From Ceratothoa steindachneri (lineage: Eukaryota; Arthropoda; Malacostraca; Isopoda; Cymothoidae), in assembly GCA_963969495.1 (NCBI GenBank), contig OZ018321.1, positions 65,175,035-65,239,034 of the forward strand: a stretch of DNA of 64,000 bases. Reading direction: 5' to 3'. Made by a program: the position numbers and the translations under genes. Positions 42,240-55,060 of the stretch are shown here, piece by piece. The first letter of the stretch is position 1. The number at the start of each line of letters is the position of its first letter. Under the pieces are notes generated by a model that did not search any database, had not been told where the DNA came from, and saw nothing but the letters and a program-made list of their open reading frames with translations.

Positions 42240-44565
42240 CGGAGGAGACTCGGGGGCCCTCCTCGAACAGAAGACCCTCACGGGAATAGCCGTACGCTTC
42301 ACGGAGGCAGAACCCCAGCGCTGTTGGCCGGACAAAGCGCTGAAGGCGCTGTCGCCTTCGAGGACTTATTGGGGGAGGTTGGGCTCACCATGCAACTCTT
42401 TTTCTCCCTCTGCCTCGAAACCTTAGGTGGGCGCTCCACCACTAGGCGTGGGCGAAGGAGCCGAAGCTCCTTTGTTGCTGTCCTTATTTCTGGGGACAGC
42501 TTTAGGAACCCCGGAAGATGGCCTGGCGACCAACTTCAGGGATGTTACCCCCTGTGAGTCTAAAGACTAGGTGGAGGCGCGTGGCCGTTTCGCCTTACGG
42601 GAAACGGTCACGCTGGCGGAAGAGGGAGGAGCCCTGGTTTTAGCCGTGGCTGGGTATGAACCCTTTTTGCCACCAGCTTTTCTAGAGGAGCGCCCGGGTT
42701 GACTAAAGCCCGCATAAGGGCTCCGAATCGGCGCGGAAACAACCGTGTACGTTGGCTTGGATTGGCCAGGAGAAGAGGGTGCCTTTCTAACTATTGAGGC
42801 ATATGACGTCTGAGGCAGAGCCAGGGTGCGCCAGGACCAAGTCCTTAGCTTCGCAGAATGAGAATCGATCCTGGGCCTGAACGGCCAGGATTTCTTTCTC
42901 GAGGAGATATGCACCACATTGCTTCGAAGAAGCGGGGTGCGGCTCTTCACAATTGACACACTTAGCCACACATGATTTAGACTTATCGTTTGCGGCCTTG
43001 GAGCAATTTTTACAGACTTCGGGTGACCCCGATTTTGCACGGCTACAAGATCGATTTGTATGGCCGAAGCGGTGACAGATATTGCCGCGCCCGGCAGTGG
43101 CACGAATACCTTCACGTGGTAGCGGTACCAACCGGCACGCACCGACTCAGGGAACTTGTCACAGTCGAACGTGACGAAGAGTGTAGGGGTGGGTCTTGAG
43201 GCTCTCTCTGTCTCATCACACGTTCGACCTTGACTACCCCACGGTCGGCCAGCTATAATGTGATGTCCTCAATGGAGTAGTCAAAGATTTCACTCGCATA
43301 AAATACTTTTTTCACAAAGTTCATGGTAGAGTGCGGCGTCCCACACACCGAGGTGCCATGAAGTGTCCGAAGAGCACTTATCTTGGCCGCCTGGGCGGGA
43401 TTCGCCGCATTCGCCAGAAGGCTCCCGTCCGAGAAACGGGTCACCTTCGGCTCTTTACCAATTGCACTAGCTAATCCTCTCCTCTGATGGATCATGTTGA
43501 CTTGGCCAACATGGTGCCATCATTAGAGCGAATAACGAGGAAGCGTTTGATGCCAGCGGGCTCGAAAACGCCAGGTCACCTCTAAATCAGGGGCCCTGAT
43601 GTCATAGTCAGGGCTCCGCTTCTCACCTACGCCGACAGAAGCCACTAAGCTAGATGGACCGGACTCGGCCAGGTCCTTCTCCGAAATGGAGCAGGTCCTG
43701 GTGGTTAGAGGAGTACCGGTCAGAAGAGACCCTTTCCCTTCTCGTACTGCTTCGCAGGCCTTAGCCGTTTGCAGAGGACCTTGCATAGGGGTGGATTCGG
43801 GTTCGCTGCTTGGCGCCGAGCCCGGATTCTCCCCATGCAATGCCCTACTGTATGAGGCTGGGTTTCGTCAAAGACCATGTCTATCACAGGAGGGGCCTCC
43901 AGTTGGCCATCCCCTCCCAGGACATCGCAGATCCCCTTGGCAGCGTCACCAGTCTTGTTGGGATGGCACATGCCTTGACCCCGGCAAGGTTTAAAATTCT
44001 TGCCAGCAGGTCTTTTGAGGGCAGCGACCGAAAAGGCCTGGTTTCCCTCTTCCCCCTAAGGTGGTTTGCGCTACCAAGCCACTTTGATGTGGAGCGGCTG
44101 GCTAAGGGCTGCTTGCTGGCTTTCTTGGCAGTCCCCTTGGAAAGAACATAGGGAACTGCCGCTGGAAAGAGGAAGGTGCCCGAAAGCACCTCCAGAGAAG
44201 GGAATGAGGGGTAGTCCCCTACACCCGTAGGCGAATGGTAGGAGTGAGACTCTTCTCCGGTTAGAGTGATATGGAGGGTCCCCTGCGCAAGCACTGGGGG
44301 AAGGGACCTCGATTTTTTTGGTGGAGCTGCCCAAGGGCGGCTCCGTCGATGTTTCAGGGGAATTTAAAGGGGTTTGGTTTTTTGAAAATTCATCCATGGT
44401 CATGGTGACCCTATTTGTGCCACGGAACGCAATAGCTCATCACCTCTTGCAGTTGCCCGCACTGCAAGAGGTGCTTACAGGCCTGGCAGAGCCAGGCGCC
44501 GCCTTTTGGGACCCCCCCTCCCGCCTGGTGTCCTGGCAGTCCATAGGCATGGCGGCTCGATCTTG
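42240..44565 (-). pseudogene. I-type LINE ORF1, element F
   Basis: Zinc knuckles in 42787-43142: first damaged, second CKNCSKAANDKSKSC (His replaced by Asn), third CVNCEEPHPASSKQC (intact CX2CX3HX6C). Gag core 43253-43560 (MIHQRRGLASAIG, SDGSLLANAANPAQAAKI). Pro/Ser-rich N-terminal half 43560-44565, start near the ATG in CCGCCATGCCTATGG at 44553-44545. About 190 bp around 43600 are missing compared with D. ORF1 runs into ORF2 in one frame because of a one-base insertion before TAGGCATGG. Confidence 0.82.
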
Positions 44566-44569
44566 AACA

Positions 44570-44926
44570 CGGCGTAAAATTGATAGAATGTGAAGAGAAG
44601 AGTAAAAAAGATATGAGGAAGGTATGGGTGGGGATGAAACAGGTTGTTAAAAACCAGCCACCCCAGAAAAGAGCTCAGGGGTTAGTGAACATTGTCTACT
44701 CCCCCCCCTCAGCCCCGATCCGTGGTTGGCTGAGAGGAAGGTCAGCATCTACCCTGTGAAATTAGAGGCTAATAAGAGAAAGTTGTGGGAGAGGTTGTAT
44801 GAAAAGCAAGGAAACAAGTGTTTTGGAGGAAGGAGAAGAGGCTAAGCTGGGGTCGGACGGGTTGCTGAGTCCCGTCAGCACGGCGGCCAGGATGACAAAT
44901 CGCCGCGCCTTTACGGGGTATTAAAA
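44570..44926 (-). promoter_or_regulatory. 5' UTR unit of element F
   Basis: One unit of about 330 bp, same blocks as 19968-20295, conserved terminus CGCGCCTTTACGGGG. Internal promoter function is inferred from the family. Confidence 0.7.
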
Positions 44927-45001
44927 TGAAACCTGACATTGCGGACTTATATATTATAATTACATATTATTTTATTTAGGAAAAATATGGAAATAATTAA
45001 T
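44927..45001 (-). repeat. Middle part of the Ty3/gypsy 5' LTR
   Basis: The 75 bp between element F and the Jockey-like LINE. GGAAATAATTAAT at 44989-45001 resembles GGAAATTAGTAAT at 47885-47897 (11 of 13), as expected if the LINE duplicated its target here. LTR identity of this piece cannot be checked against the 3' LTR, which is truncated. Confidence 0.5.
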
Positions 45002-45304
45002 TAATTAGTGAAAGTGATGAATTGTGTGGTAGGTATATATATGTGTGAAAATGGTTTCTAGTTTGCCTGGTGTTAGGGCATCACTATCATTCTTCTCATT
45101 TTTTCTTTTCAATAATAAAATTTTCCTCCGTCATTAATGGCGTTAACTGTGGTTGACAGCCAGTTTCCTCCATTATTATATATTTTTCTCTTTATTATTT
45201 TCAATTTCTTCTACCGTCGTAGCATTCGAGCCTTTCAAAGTTATCTAATATGCTGAATATCTCTATTTAAATTTTAGTGAGCTTTAAATTTATTACTTTC
45301 ATTT

Positions 45305-45563
45305 GGGCACTTTGCCTCTTTTTGTTGATTTGAATTATGTTGATTAATTTTGATTTGATTGAGATTTGGGCACTTCGCCTCTTTTTATTCTAAATTTTAA
45401 ATTTTTTAATTATTTAATATGGGCACTTCACCTCTTTTTTATTTAAAGATAATTAAGTTTTATTTTATACTTTGTGGAATTCTTTAATATGGGCACTTCG
45501 CCTCTTTTTTTGTTTAAAATTTATTAAGTTTAAACTATAATTAGGGCACTTCGCCTCTTTTTT
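45305..45563 (-). repeat. Five-copy GGGCACTTCGCCTCTTTTT repeat in a LINE 3' UTR
   Basis: Copies start at 45305, 45368, 45421, 45491 and 45544 (spacing 63, 53, 70, 53). The 19-bp core is almost invariant while the AT-rich spacers are unrelated or weakly related, so the core was kept by selection, or copied after the spacers diverged. On the element strand it reads AAAAAGAGGCGAAGTGCCC. Confidence 0.85.
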
Positions 45564-45788
45564 CAGAATAATTTCTCTCTTTTGTTTGTTTCCTTGTTAC
45601 GAGTCGGGTTCAGTACGGTCACAGTGATTCGATTTTGTGTACTGCTAAGTATACATTGGTAGTACTTCTTCTCTTGCGCAGGTTCTACTGCTTGGGAACA
45701 GAGCCGTTCTACAAATTGCGCGTCTTCTATTTCTACGTATGTTTAGGTTAAAGTTCATAGTCGGGAGTATCTCTTGGTCGATTTTGTC

Positions 45789-47884
45789 TCAGGTCTTTCT
45801 CCCTAGCATTTGGATCTCCGTATTGACCGGCTTTAGTCCGATTCTATGGTGTAAAATCGATTGCCGAATACGGTCAATCCTTTGCGTGCCAGTAATCAGC
45901 AGAGTGGCTTTATTCTGTACCCTCTGCATCATTCTTAGAGATGTACAGCTTGCCATCTGCGTGATCACGGCATGGTACACTAGGACTGAGCGTACCAAAG
46001 CCATGTACATATTTTTTTTGTTTGGCATGCTGAGGTTTCGGAAACGGTAAAGTTTCATCAGCTCTCTTTTGGCTAGGAAGACTCTGGTATTTATGTGAGC
46101 CTTATATCCAGATTTATAGAGTTGTAAGCCCAGGACTTTTCCCTCGTTGGAGTACGGATAGAGTTCGTTGTTAACGATGACGTCGTCAACTTTTCGGCGG
46201 TTCATTTGAATTATGGTGAACTTCTGGCGGTTGGTCTCAATTTTCCACTTCTTCTCATAACGGTTAAAATTGTTAATTTCGACAGCTTTTGCCCTCGCCT
46301 GACTTCCAGGGTTCCTGAATGGACTCAGGGCGATTTTGATGATGTCATCTGCGCATTGCAGATACATGGAATCGTACTTTACTGGAGCAGGCAGGTCAAT
46401 TGTGTACACTAGGTACAGCAAAAGGCTGAGACAGCTGCCTTGTGGAACTCCCGCCTCGAGTTCAAATTCGGGTCCCTTGTAGCCCTCGATCGCGATTTTG
46501 GCTCTCCTATTCGAGACATAGTTGTAAAAGGCCCTTTCCAGGAGTGGATTAAGTTGGAGGTTAAAGATCTTAAACTGTAGCCCTCTCAGCCAAACCTTAT
46601 CGAAGGCCTTCTTTACATCCCACAGCACTACGTCTACGAACCTCCTTTCAGCTTTACTGCAAGCAAATTTTTCCGCTAGGAGGTCGAGGGCTGTTTCCGT
46701 TCCTCGTCCCTTGCTGAACCCGTGCTGCTGATGGTTGTGAGCTCCCAGCTCGGCTAGTTATTCTTGAAGCCTGTCAGCTAGGAGTTTATCGTAGACTTTC
46801 GCAACGATCTCCAGCAGGGCAATCGGCCTGTAATTTACCAGTTGATCAGGGGGTTTACCTCTCTTGGGTATGAAGATCACCTTAGAAACTTTGAAACCTT
46901 CCGGGAAGTAGCCCGTATTCAGGGAAGCGTTATAGATGTTTACGATTCCCTGAATGATCTGCTGTGGGGCATTAACTAAGTTGTTCCTGGTGATGCCCGT
47001 CCAGCCTGGTGCCTTTTGTTGGAAGGCTCTTACAGTGGCCATGAACTCCTCTGGTGTTATGAGACAGCCGTGGTACGCCATCTCCCTGCCTTCGTTGACT
47101 CGATGTTGTGGGTGCGTGCGGTGCATTACCTGATTCAGTTCTTCGATCAGTTGGTCTTCGAATTCCTGGTCGAACTCGACGTTTTCTTCAGGGGTGATCC
47201 TGAAAACGTTTTTCCAGAAGTTCCTGAACCTGTCTTCCAGAACCGCCAGGTCCCCTATATAGTTTCACTTCTCCTTTATCTGAACCTTTAATCTTGCTGT
47301 AAGTCCCTTTAAGTTCTTTACTTGGCGCCAGAACTTAGCCGGGCTAAGTTCGCTGTCGACTTTGGCTATCAAGTTGTTCCAGATTACCTCCTATTGGAGG
47401 TTGATATCGTCTCTAAGCTCTTTGTTTAGGCGTCGAAGGAGCGATCTTCTTTCCCGGTTGGGACCCTCCCATATAAATTTCCTAGTACACCTCCCATTGA
47501 ACGCGAGCGATATCTCTCATCTCCTCTGTCCATCTGGGATGAGGAGGTGATTTATACCCTGTTATGGGTATGCTCTCGCGGTCCGCATTTAGTATGGACG
47601 TTGTAATCCTCTCCAGTTCCCTGTCTATCTCCTCTAACGACGCTGCGCTTAGGTCAGCTGGCGCATATTGACTGAGTCGTCTTTTGTAACGATCCCAGTT
47701 GGCCAGGGCGTAGTTTTTCCTGAAAGGGACTAGGAGCTGGATCGGTGCGAGAGATACTGTGGTGAGTATCGCTATGTGATCACTTGGGCCTCTTGGGCCT
47801 GGCTCACTATGGTAGTTGAATGGGAAGCCTTTACTTGTTAAGATTATATCAGGCTTAGTTGCTGATCTGGAAGTGAGATAGGTC
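45789..47884 (-). pseudogene. Jockey-like ORF2: endonuclease end, linker, reverse transcriptase
   Basis: Endonuclease end: TKPDIILTSKGF and GPSDHIAI (47850-47770; SDH present). Linker: WDRYKRRLSQYAP, HPRWTEEM (47540). RT: GWTGITRNNL and YRPIALLEIVAKVYDKLL (46758-47126), GFSKGRGTETALD (46700), VLWDVKKAFDKVWLRGL (46620; motif A Asp present), EAGVPQGSCLS (46450; motif B), QCADDIIKIA (46350; motif C with Cys for Tyr), C-terminus RVQNKATLLITGTQRIDRI. A 279-codon open segment covers 45789-46628. Stops near 46760 and in 47150-47550. It is among the least damaged RTs here. Confidence 0.85.
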
Positions 47885-48099
47885 GGAAATTAGTAATAGA
47901 ATAATATACACATATAAGATTAGGAAATATCAAAATAATTATAAATACAATAAATGTGAATTACATTTAATATATTTATTTATTGAATAAAACGGCAATG
48001 GTTGAGGGCTAACTAAACCTTTTTGGTAAAAATGCGATTGAAAGGGTAAACTGTTAGAAATTAACATTTTTACAGGTAATATTTATACGTGCCGCTACA
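47885..48099 (-). repeat. Start of the Ty3/gypsy 5' LTR
   Basis: Begins TGTAGCGGCACGTATAAATATTACC at 48099 (first 20 bases relevant) and matches the 3' LTR at 34748-34907 over 160 bp. It could instead be an independent solo LTR; the TGTAG...CTACA end pairing with 38551 and the flanking TSD of the LINE favour one interrupted LTR. Confidence 0.65.
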
Positions 48100-49555
48100 A
48101 ACGAAATTGAAAGAGGACAAAATTGGGCCAAAGTCAAAGAGGTCGTAAACTTCACAACATGAATACTAATACAAAGTACTCGTATTCAAAGTTATCTTTA
48201 GAGAGACCGACATTTTGAGAATAGCTAGAGAGATTGAATTCTCGGCTTTTAAAAAAAAAGTACAGATCAAATTAAAAGCGACTACTTCATCGACTCCTAA
48301 CATGCTTTAATTGTTTTGCGCTAGACAAGCATGTGTCCAAAGACTGTCCCCATAAAGTATTAAATAGTTTTCTGCTTGTAGCTTCAAAACGAACACCTGG
48401 ACAGAATGCAATAATAAAAAAAGTGTATTTACTCTAATAGGAACCACCGCACAATCAAAAGAGAATAGAAATCAAGAGGACAGAAAAAACAAAAATGGAA
48501 GAAGAAAAGCAAAACCAAAGAAAAGCAAGAGTAGCAAACGCCACAGTCGACCAGCTCCAACCCACATAAAAACATTATTAAAATAAAAGAGGAAAAATCT
48601 TTATACTTGCATGCATAACCAATGCACACTTCCTTAATATAGTCAAACAAGATTCATACTTACGAGAGCTCAATAAAATGTTGAGCAATAATGAATTTGA
48701 ACCAATGTGATTCCCTGGTAACCCCTCATCCGCGGAGGTAATTAAAGTACAGTTTCAAATCTCAATCATCATAGCAATTTACTTCCACTCAAGAATCCCA
48801 AACTACGAGCCAAATCCAACAAATCAATACGACAACACAAATAGGTCCTTTGCTCAAAACTAAAAAGGCCCATTCAACAGAAGAAAGCACGGAGAGAGAA
48901 ATTCCAGCCACCAGTACCAGCTGGATCAAAAAAAACTTCGAGGGAAACTAGTAGATCACCAAGAAGTATGAGATGAGGACGCAAACATTCAAGAACAAAA
49001 AAAAAGTGAAGACGCTCAACTTAATCTCAAGTTCTATGCTTCAGAAGACAGATAATTCCCGATAAACAATACCAAAGAAATAATCCAAGGGATACGAATC
49101 TGAAGGCTAATATTCTGACAGAGAAGTCAAGAATATTCTAATATAAGGACATCTAAACATCTTAGTAGCTCTATGTTATACAGGGAAAAATGAATAATAT
49201 AAAAAGAACAGTAAATAAACCCCGTGCGACGCTATTAGATAAAAGTCGTTGCTAATGATAAAACATTAATTATCGGTAGAACTGTGTTTGTATTTCTATG
49301 GTATCTTTAAGTTGATGAATTCGACCGTGTCCTACATTTTCAGAAAATTTTGTAATCTGACCTTCATTTTAGCAATGTTTAGAGATTTTATCCACTTTTC
49401 AAGAGAACCACGGTATTAGCTTTTTATAGAAAAGCAACAGGCCGACCAAAATTTAGCACAGTAAGAGGTTTATAATAATAGAATATGATTATACAATGTT
49501 TATTTATGCAAAAAAGTCATATCACAAAATAAAAACCTTAAATAAATACTTAATA
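48100..49555. other. No recognisable feature
   Basis: AT-rich sequence; longest open frame 73 codons, hydrophobic but without other support. No repeat shared with the rest of the window was seen. Confidence 0.45.
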
Positions 49556-49559
49556 CTTT

Positions 49560-50534
49560 ACAATTTATACTTTCTTCTGTAAAACACTTACAATTCTCTT
49601 GTTAACAGATTCGCTCATTTTTGTTTACTTCGGAGCGAGGAATTGTGCGTGCAGATGTGTCAATTGCTTTCCATAAATCTTCTTGTAAATAGCTTGCTTC
49701 AGAATCCCTCATAAGTATTCGATAGGGCTCAAATATGAAGATTAAGGCGGCCATACCATCAAACGGTTATCTTTAAGGCCCATAGATGGCAAGCATGCAT
49801 GTGTTGCTTTTGCAGAGGGAGACGAGGCATTTTCGTGCTGAAATATCAACCTAGGATTCTTCTGCAGTGGTACATCCTGCAGCTATGGAAGCAAAGCTGA
49901 CTTAAGAAGCTGGAAATAGGATGCAGAAGCTCTTTTTACTTCATTAGCCACTCAAACAGAACCAATAAGTTCATTTCCAACTATTCCTGCCCATATCACT
50001 ACACCTCATCCACCCTGTTGGTGACAAAAACAGATGTGAAGCTCTAGGCCTTTTCTAACCCAACCTTTCCCACATCTGTCAGGCCCGCTCTGAGTTGCTC
50101 TGCATTCATTAGTGAATATTATCATTTTCTTGTCTGTTTTCATGTGCTTTTTCACACATTCCATCCGCAATTCCTTGTGTCTGGGCGTCAGAGGAGGTTG
50201 TTTTTCAGGCGTTATGCTTTTCTCCATGTCTCTCAGCAACCGGAATCTCGTTGATTTTGACACTTCTGGCAGATTTTCTGAGGCCAAAATTGCTTTCTAT
50301 GTTTGTCCTCTCTTCTTCAACAGCTAATTCTTCACAGTACGAAGGTCTCGAGTAGATACGGTCCTCAAGACGCCAGAGTCCGACCGCATCTTCCTTGGCG
50401 ATGGGTCGGCTAAAAAACGCTTCACGGCAACATGGTGGCCGATGGAGTTAGCTATAATTTTAGGGGGCGTTTCTTTATCCATTTCTTTCACTATCGTAGT
50501 TTTTTAGCCTCAGTGACACCTTTAGCCTTTCCCA
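49560..50534 (-). pseudogene. Tc1/mariner-type transposase relic 1
   Basis: ATG at 50534 (MGKAKGVTEAKK). Recognisable: KSTRFRLLRDMEKS (50235), KMIIFTNECRAT (50130), GPDRCGKGWVRKGLE (50080), GVVIWAGIVGNELIGSV (49985), RLIFQHENASSPSAKATHA (49855-49800). The first catalytic Asp (usually SDE) is Asn in TNE, the second (usually HDN) is Glu in HEN, and the third region is frameshifted. Stops follow QQGG and ELIGSV. GGCCGACC near 49441 and GTCGGCC near 50661 may mark terminal inverted repeats. Confidence 0.8.
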
Positions 50535-50569
50535 TTCTCAAAATATCGTTCAGCAGCTAATAGTGCGGC

Positions 50570-51511
<942 letters not shown>

Positions 51512-51609
51512 AATTCAATTTAATTCCTCGTTTAGGAAGAGCTACAAAAAATCTAATTGGCACGATTACGCCGAGGAACTGGCCGAATTCTGTCAGGCTG
51601 ACGTAAGCA

Positions 51610-53345
51610 AAGGGCACTAATTATGGCCGACTCGGAGGGATTCGACGCATTCGCCAAAAGCTTTCCGTCCGAGAAACGGGCCACCTTCGGCTCTCTACCA
51701 ATCACACTAGCTAGAGGTCTCCCCTGATGGATCATGTTGCCCTTAGCCAACATGCTGTAATCAATGCAGCGAAAAACAACGAAGCGATTGAAGCCAGCGG
51801 GCTCAAAAACGACAGATAGCCTCTGAATGTGTGGCCCCGACATAATCGAGGATCCGATCTGCGCAGTTCTGGTTTTAGTCTGGCATCCCCCCAACTCGGT
51901 AGAACAATGGGGCCGAACGTGCCGATCTTGGCTTCGTCGCTTATCGAAATGGCCGCATACCTGTCCGTCCCTGCTGCTTCCGCGGAGAGAGAGAAGCGCA
52001 GTCTTTTTTCTTTTTTTTATTGTTCCTTTTCTCTTTTAGGAGAGGAGGGCGGGAATGGCCCCGCATCTCCTCTCCTGCAACAGGAGCCTCCAGGCAGGAT
52101 GGGTCGGCCTCAGAAAGATCCTTCTCCGAGATAGAGAAGGTCTTGGCTGCTACAGGGGCTCCAGCCGGAGAAGGGGATCTCTTCTCTCTTTGTACGGTAT
52201 TTGAGACCCGAGCTATCTGAGGAGGACATTGCACAGGGGCGGACTAGGGTTCGGTGCTTGGCACCGAGCCCATGTCCTCTCCCATGGAAGGTCCTACTGT
52301 CTGAGGTGGGGTTGCTTTATTGACCATGTCCATCTCCGGGGGGCCCTCCATGTGGCGACCCAACCCCCCGGACATCACAGGTACCATTCGTCGAAAAGTC
52401 TTTGGTCAGGCAAGAACGAGGGGGCACGTCGGTAACCCCCCGTCTAAGCTCAATATTCGAACCCGCAGGTCTTTAGAGGGAAGGGGTCGACGGGCCCTCT
52501 CTTCATTCCTCCGCCTAAGGAGGTTGGCTCTATCGTGCCACTCACACTGGGAGTGGTCATTTATTGGCCGTCTGCCTTTCTTGGTAGTCCCCTTAGAAAG
52601 TAAAAGTGTGACTGCCGCTGGAGAAAGGGAGTCACCCAAGGGCGATTCCAGAGAAGGGGTGACGCGAGGCCCCTCCACCTGTAGGCAAAGGAGAGTAGTA
52701 AGCCTCCTCTCCGGTCGAAGAGTTTTGAAAGGTCCCTTGCGAAACCACATGTGGAAGCTTCCTCCATTTTTTTGGTGGAGCTACCTGAGGACGACTCCAA
52801 ACGACGGTTTAGGGAAAGGGGACGAAAATATTTTGGTTTGATTTTGATCATCGCGCATCGTGACGCTATTCTTGTCATGGGGCGCATAGACTAATCGCCT
52901 TATGCAGTAGCCTGCTCTCCGCGGGACAAGTACGTTTCGGCAGGACCGTCTGCTACCATTTGAGACCAATTTTGCAGCCCGGTGACCTGGTCACTTATCA
53001 GAATGGCGTCAACACGATAGCCACGGCGTAAAAAAATGATAGAGATAGAAGGAAGAATGAAAGGGGATGTGAGGAAGGTGTGGGTGAAGATGAAGCAGGT
53101 TGTTCAAATCCACAACCTCAGGCCCGATCCAGAATAGTTAGGTAAGACGAAGCTGGTGCGCGTCTACCCCCCGAAATTAGAGGGCGACCAGAGAATGTTG
53201 TGGGAGAGGTTGTAGGGAGAGTAAAGAAGTAGGGTAAAAACATAGGCTGTTAGAAAGGAGAAGAGGCTAAGCTTGGGCAGGACGGGGCGCTGAATCCCGT
53301 CAGCGCGGCGGCTAGAAAGGCTAATTGCCATGCCCTTACGGGGTA
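51610..53345 (-). mobile_element. I-type LINE copy G: ORF1 and 5' UTR only
   Basis: ORF1 from about 52985 to 51610 and one 5' UTR unit (53030-53345) ending GCCCTTACGGGG. ORF1 holds the Gag core (RLSVVFEPAGFNRFVVFRCID, shorter landmarks VVFEPAGF and MIHQGRPLASVIG in 51553-51894) and the Pro/Ser-rich N-terminal half (52406-52887). Truncated at its 3' side before the zinc knuckles; a diverged 100 bp and the TA repeat follow. The complete 5' end with no 3' end means loss after insertion. Confidence 0.78.
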
Positions 53346-54015
53346 GAAAAAGTCGATGTCGGTTGATTTATGAATGTTCATATCTATGATCCCCTATCTC
53401 TGGAATAACATCAATAAAAAATCAAGGTTAGGTAACGTATGACGATGCATAGAACTCGATGAATTCTCATCCTCATATTTATTTTCCTCCATCTCTTTAC
53501 CATCCTCCCAAAGTCCGGTTCCAGCTCTTACTTCCTCTGTTCAAACTAAAGTTGAAATTGAAGTGCCTTTATCTCGCCTGCCCACTAGCAATCCACGAAG
53601 GCGAATCTTTGCCTAATTCCTCTTCTTTCCTTTAAACTTCATCATTTCCATCAGGACAAGCCTATATTTACAAGTATCTACTTTTCTAATTTTCCCCACC
53701 GTTTTTTTCCTGATTCCGCCATAAAAATTCAACGTTCAATATCTTTCTGCCCCTATATCCAACACCTATTTTATATTCTGTGTCAACCCCTGAACAGTGG
53801 TAAAATTGTAACTTGAGAGTCTACGGGTAATTACTACTCTTCTAAAATTATCACCATTTCTAACGATGACAAAGTTAACTCGTATCACCTTTATTGCAAA
53901 TGTCCTGTTACACTCGTTTCGACGCTCTCAGCAAAAGAAACAATAATAGTTTGATACACTTTAGACACATCTTTTAACGTTCTAACATATAAATATGTCA
54001 TTAAATTTTAATATT
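53346..54015. other. No recognisable feature
   Basis: AT-rich sequence between copy G and the second transposase. No motif or repeat seen. Confidence 0.4.
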
Positions 54016-54019
54016 ATTC

Positions 54020-55060
54020 AGGTTAGACGCCCTTAGTGGCAAGCAGGCGCTCCAGGGGAGACCAGAAGGCCGCCCTCACGTTGCAGACGAAGTCCTTTCA
54101 TTATGCTGGTCCACACGAGGTTGAAAGATGAGTTCAGCTCGTCGACGTTGCAGTGTCGAACCTGGCCGTCCTTGCCTTCGATATGCACCCACACGTTGTA
54201 GTCGAGAGGATTGAGGTAGGGAGTCTGGGGCGGCCAAAAGCCCTTCGCCTAGAAGTTTATTTTAGATCTCAACAACTCATGCATGGTCTTTGCTTTGTGG
54301 GCCAGGGCACCGTCCTACTTAAAGACGTAGTCCACCTTTTCGAATTTTTTTTACCCATAGCAGGTGTTTCTTGGCCAAGATGTCCCTATAATCAGCCAGA
54401 GCGAGCCTATAACCTCCTTTGAACCGCAGTGGTAGTATCTTCTCGCCATTCAAAGCCACAACCCTGAGCATCATCAGGGAGGCCAGGTGCTTGGTCGTGG
54501 ACACGTATCGGACCTCGCAGAACCTCATAGCTGAAGATTAACAAGCGATTGTTTTGTTTTTAATGACTGGAGCGACCGTGAAGGATTTTTAATCCGTTAA
54601 AATGAGAATTCGATTGCCATAACTGTTCAAGTTGTTGAGAAGGTGACGACAGCGCTTCTGACGCTTTTCTTGCATACGATCGCTGACCATCGGCCTTTTC
54701 AATCACCTGAAGTTCTTGAGACCCTCCTCATTGACTGCCTTTGATACCGTGACCGCAGAAATTTCTTCTTCTTCGCGAGTGCAGTCTTTTGGTGCTTAGA
54801 AGCAATTTCAAACTCCTTTCGTGTTTTCAAACGGTTGACAAGCTAGAGTTCTGCCTGAACGAGGTCAATCTTTGAGATTTTCCACGTTCTTTAGCCTCTT
54901 TGCAGACTGTGTGGATGGTCATTCGGCTCACATTGAACCGCTTGGCGATGTCGAAATTGTGGCCCGTGCGCAGGATAGCAGAGATCTCGTTTGTTTTTCA
55001 CTCCCATCTCAACACATTTGCACACAATAGAAAAGAGGTTTTGAAGAACCGTGCTGGAAA
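54020..55060 (-). pseudogene. Tc1/mariner-type transposase relic 2
   Basis: N-terminal helix-turn-helix wording near 54900-55000 (EISAILRTGHNFDIAKRF, then VSRMTIHTVCKEAKE). Catalytic core: SYGNRILILTD followed by a stop where SDEKTF is usual (54600), KHLASLMMLRVVALNGEKILPL (54430-54500; landmark VVALNGEK), YRLALADYRDILAKK (54370), VFKQDGALAHKAKTM (54290-54330; second Asp present) and FWPPQTPYLNPLDYNVW (54195-54240; Tyr for the Asp of PDLNP). Several shifts and stops. Different family from relic 1. Confidence 0.78.

Larger units (their letters stand above)
38576..44926 (-). mobile_element. I-type LINE F, full-length insertion (6.35 kb)
   Basis: 3' tail 38576-38835, ORF2 38836-42231, ORF1 about 42240-44565 and one 5' UTR unit to the conserved CCTTTACGGGG at 44926. 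Inserted in the 5' LTR of the gypsy element, with TATTAAAA on both sides as a candidate short target duplication. Complete at both ends. Confidence 0.8.
45002..47884 (-). mobile_element. Jockey-like LINE (second family), 5'-truncated
   Basis: Begins in the endonuclease (47884), ORF2 to 45789, then a 790-bp AT-rich 3' UTR with a five-copy motif. Different family from 4950-8775: RT wording and 3' UTR differ. Possible target duplication of 13 bp with two mismatches. Confidence 0.75.
34748..48099 (-). mobile_element. Ty3/gypsy element with nested insertions
   Basis: Minus-strand order: 5' LTR pieces (47885-48099, 44927-45001, 38551-38575), PBS at 38548, Gag region, protease, RT, RNase H, integrase N-terminal part, polypurine tract and 3' LTR (34748-34907). 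Element F and a Jockey-like LINE split the 5' LTR, and an LTR-like insert (about 35790-36770) splits RT from RNase H. Protease and RT wording fit the CsRn1/Mag side of Ty3/gypsy, widespread in invertebrates. Without the inserts the element would be about 3 kb, so internal sequence was lost. Confidence 0.7.

Noticed and set aside
45305..45563. CRISPR-like array (short core, regular spacing)
   Set aside because: Eukaryotic context, only five cores, spacers AT-rich and of varying length, and located in a LINE 3' UTR.
47885..48099. Independent solo LTR
   Set aside because: Kept as an alternative, but the LTR end at 38551 and the collinear pieces explain it better as the split 5' LTR of the gypsy element.
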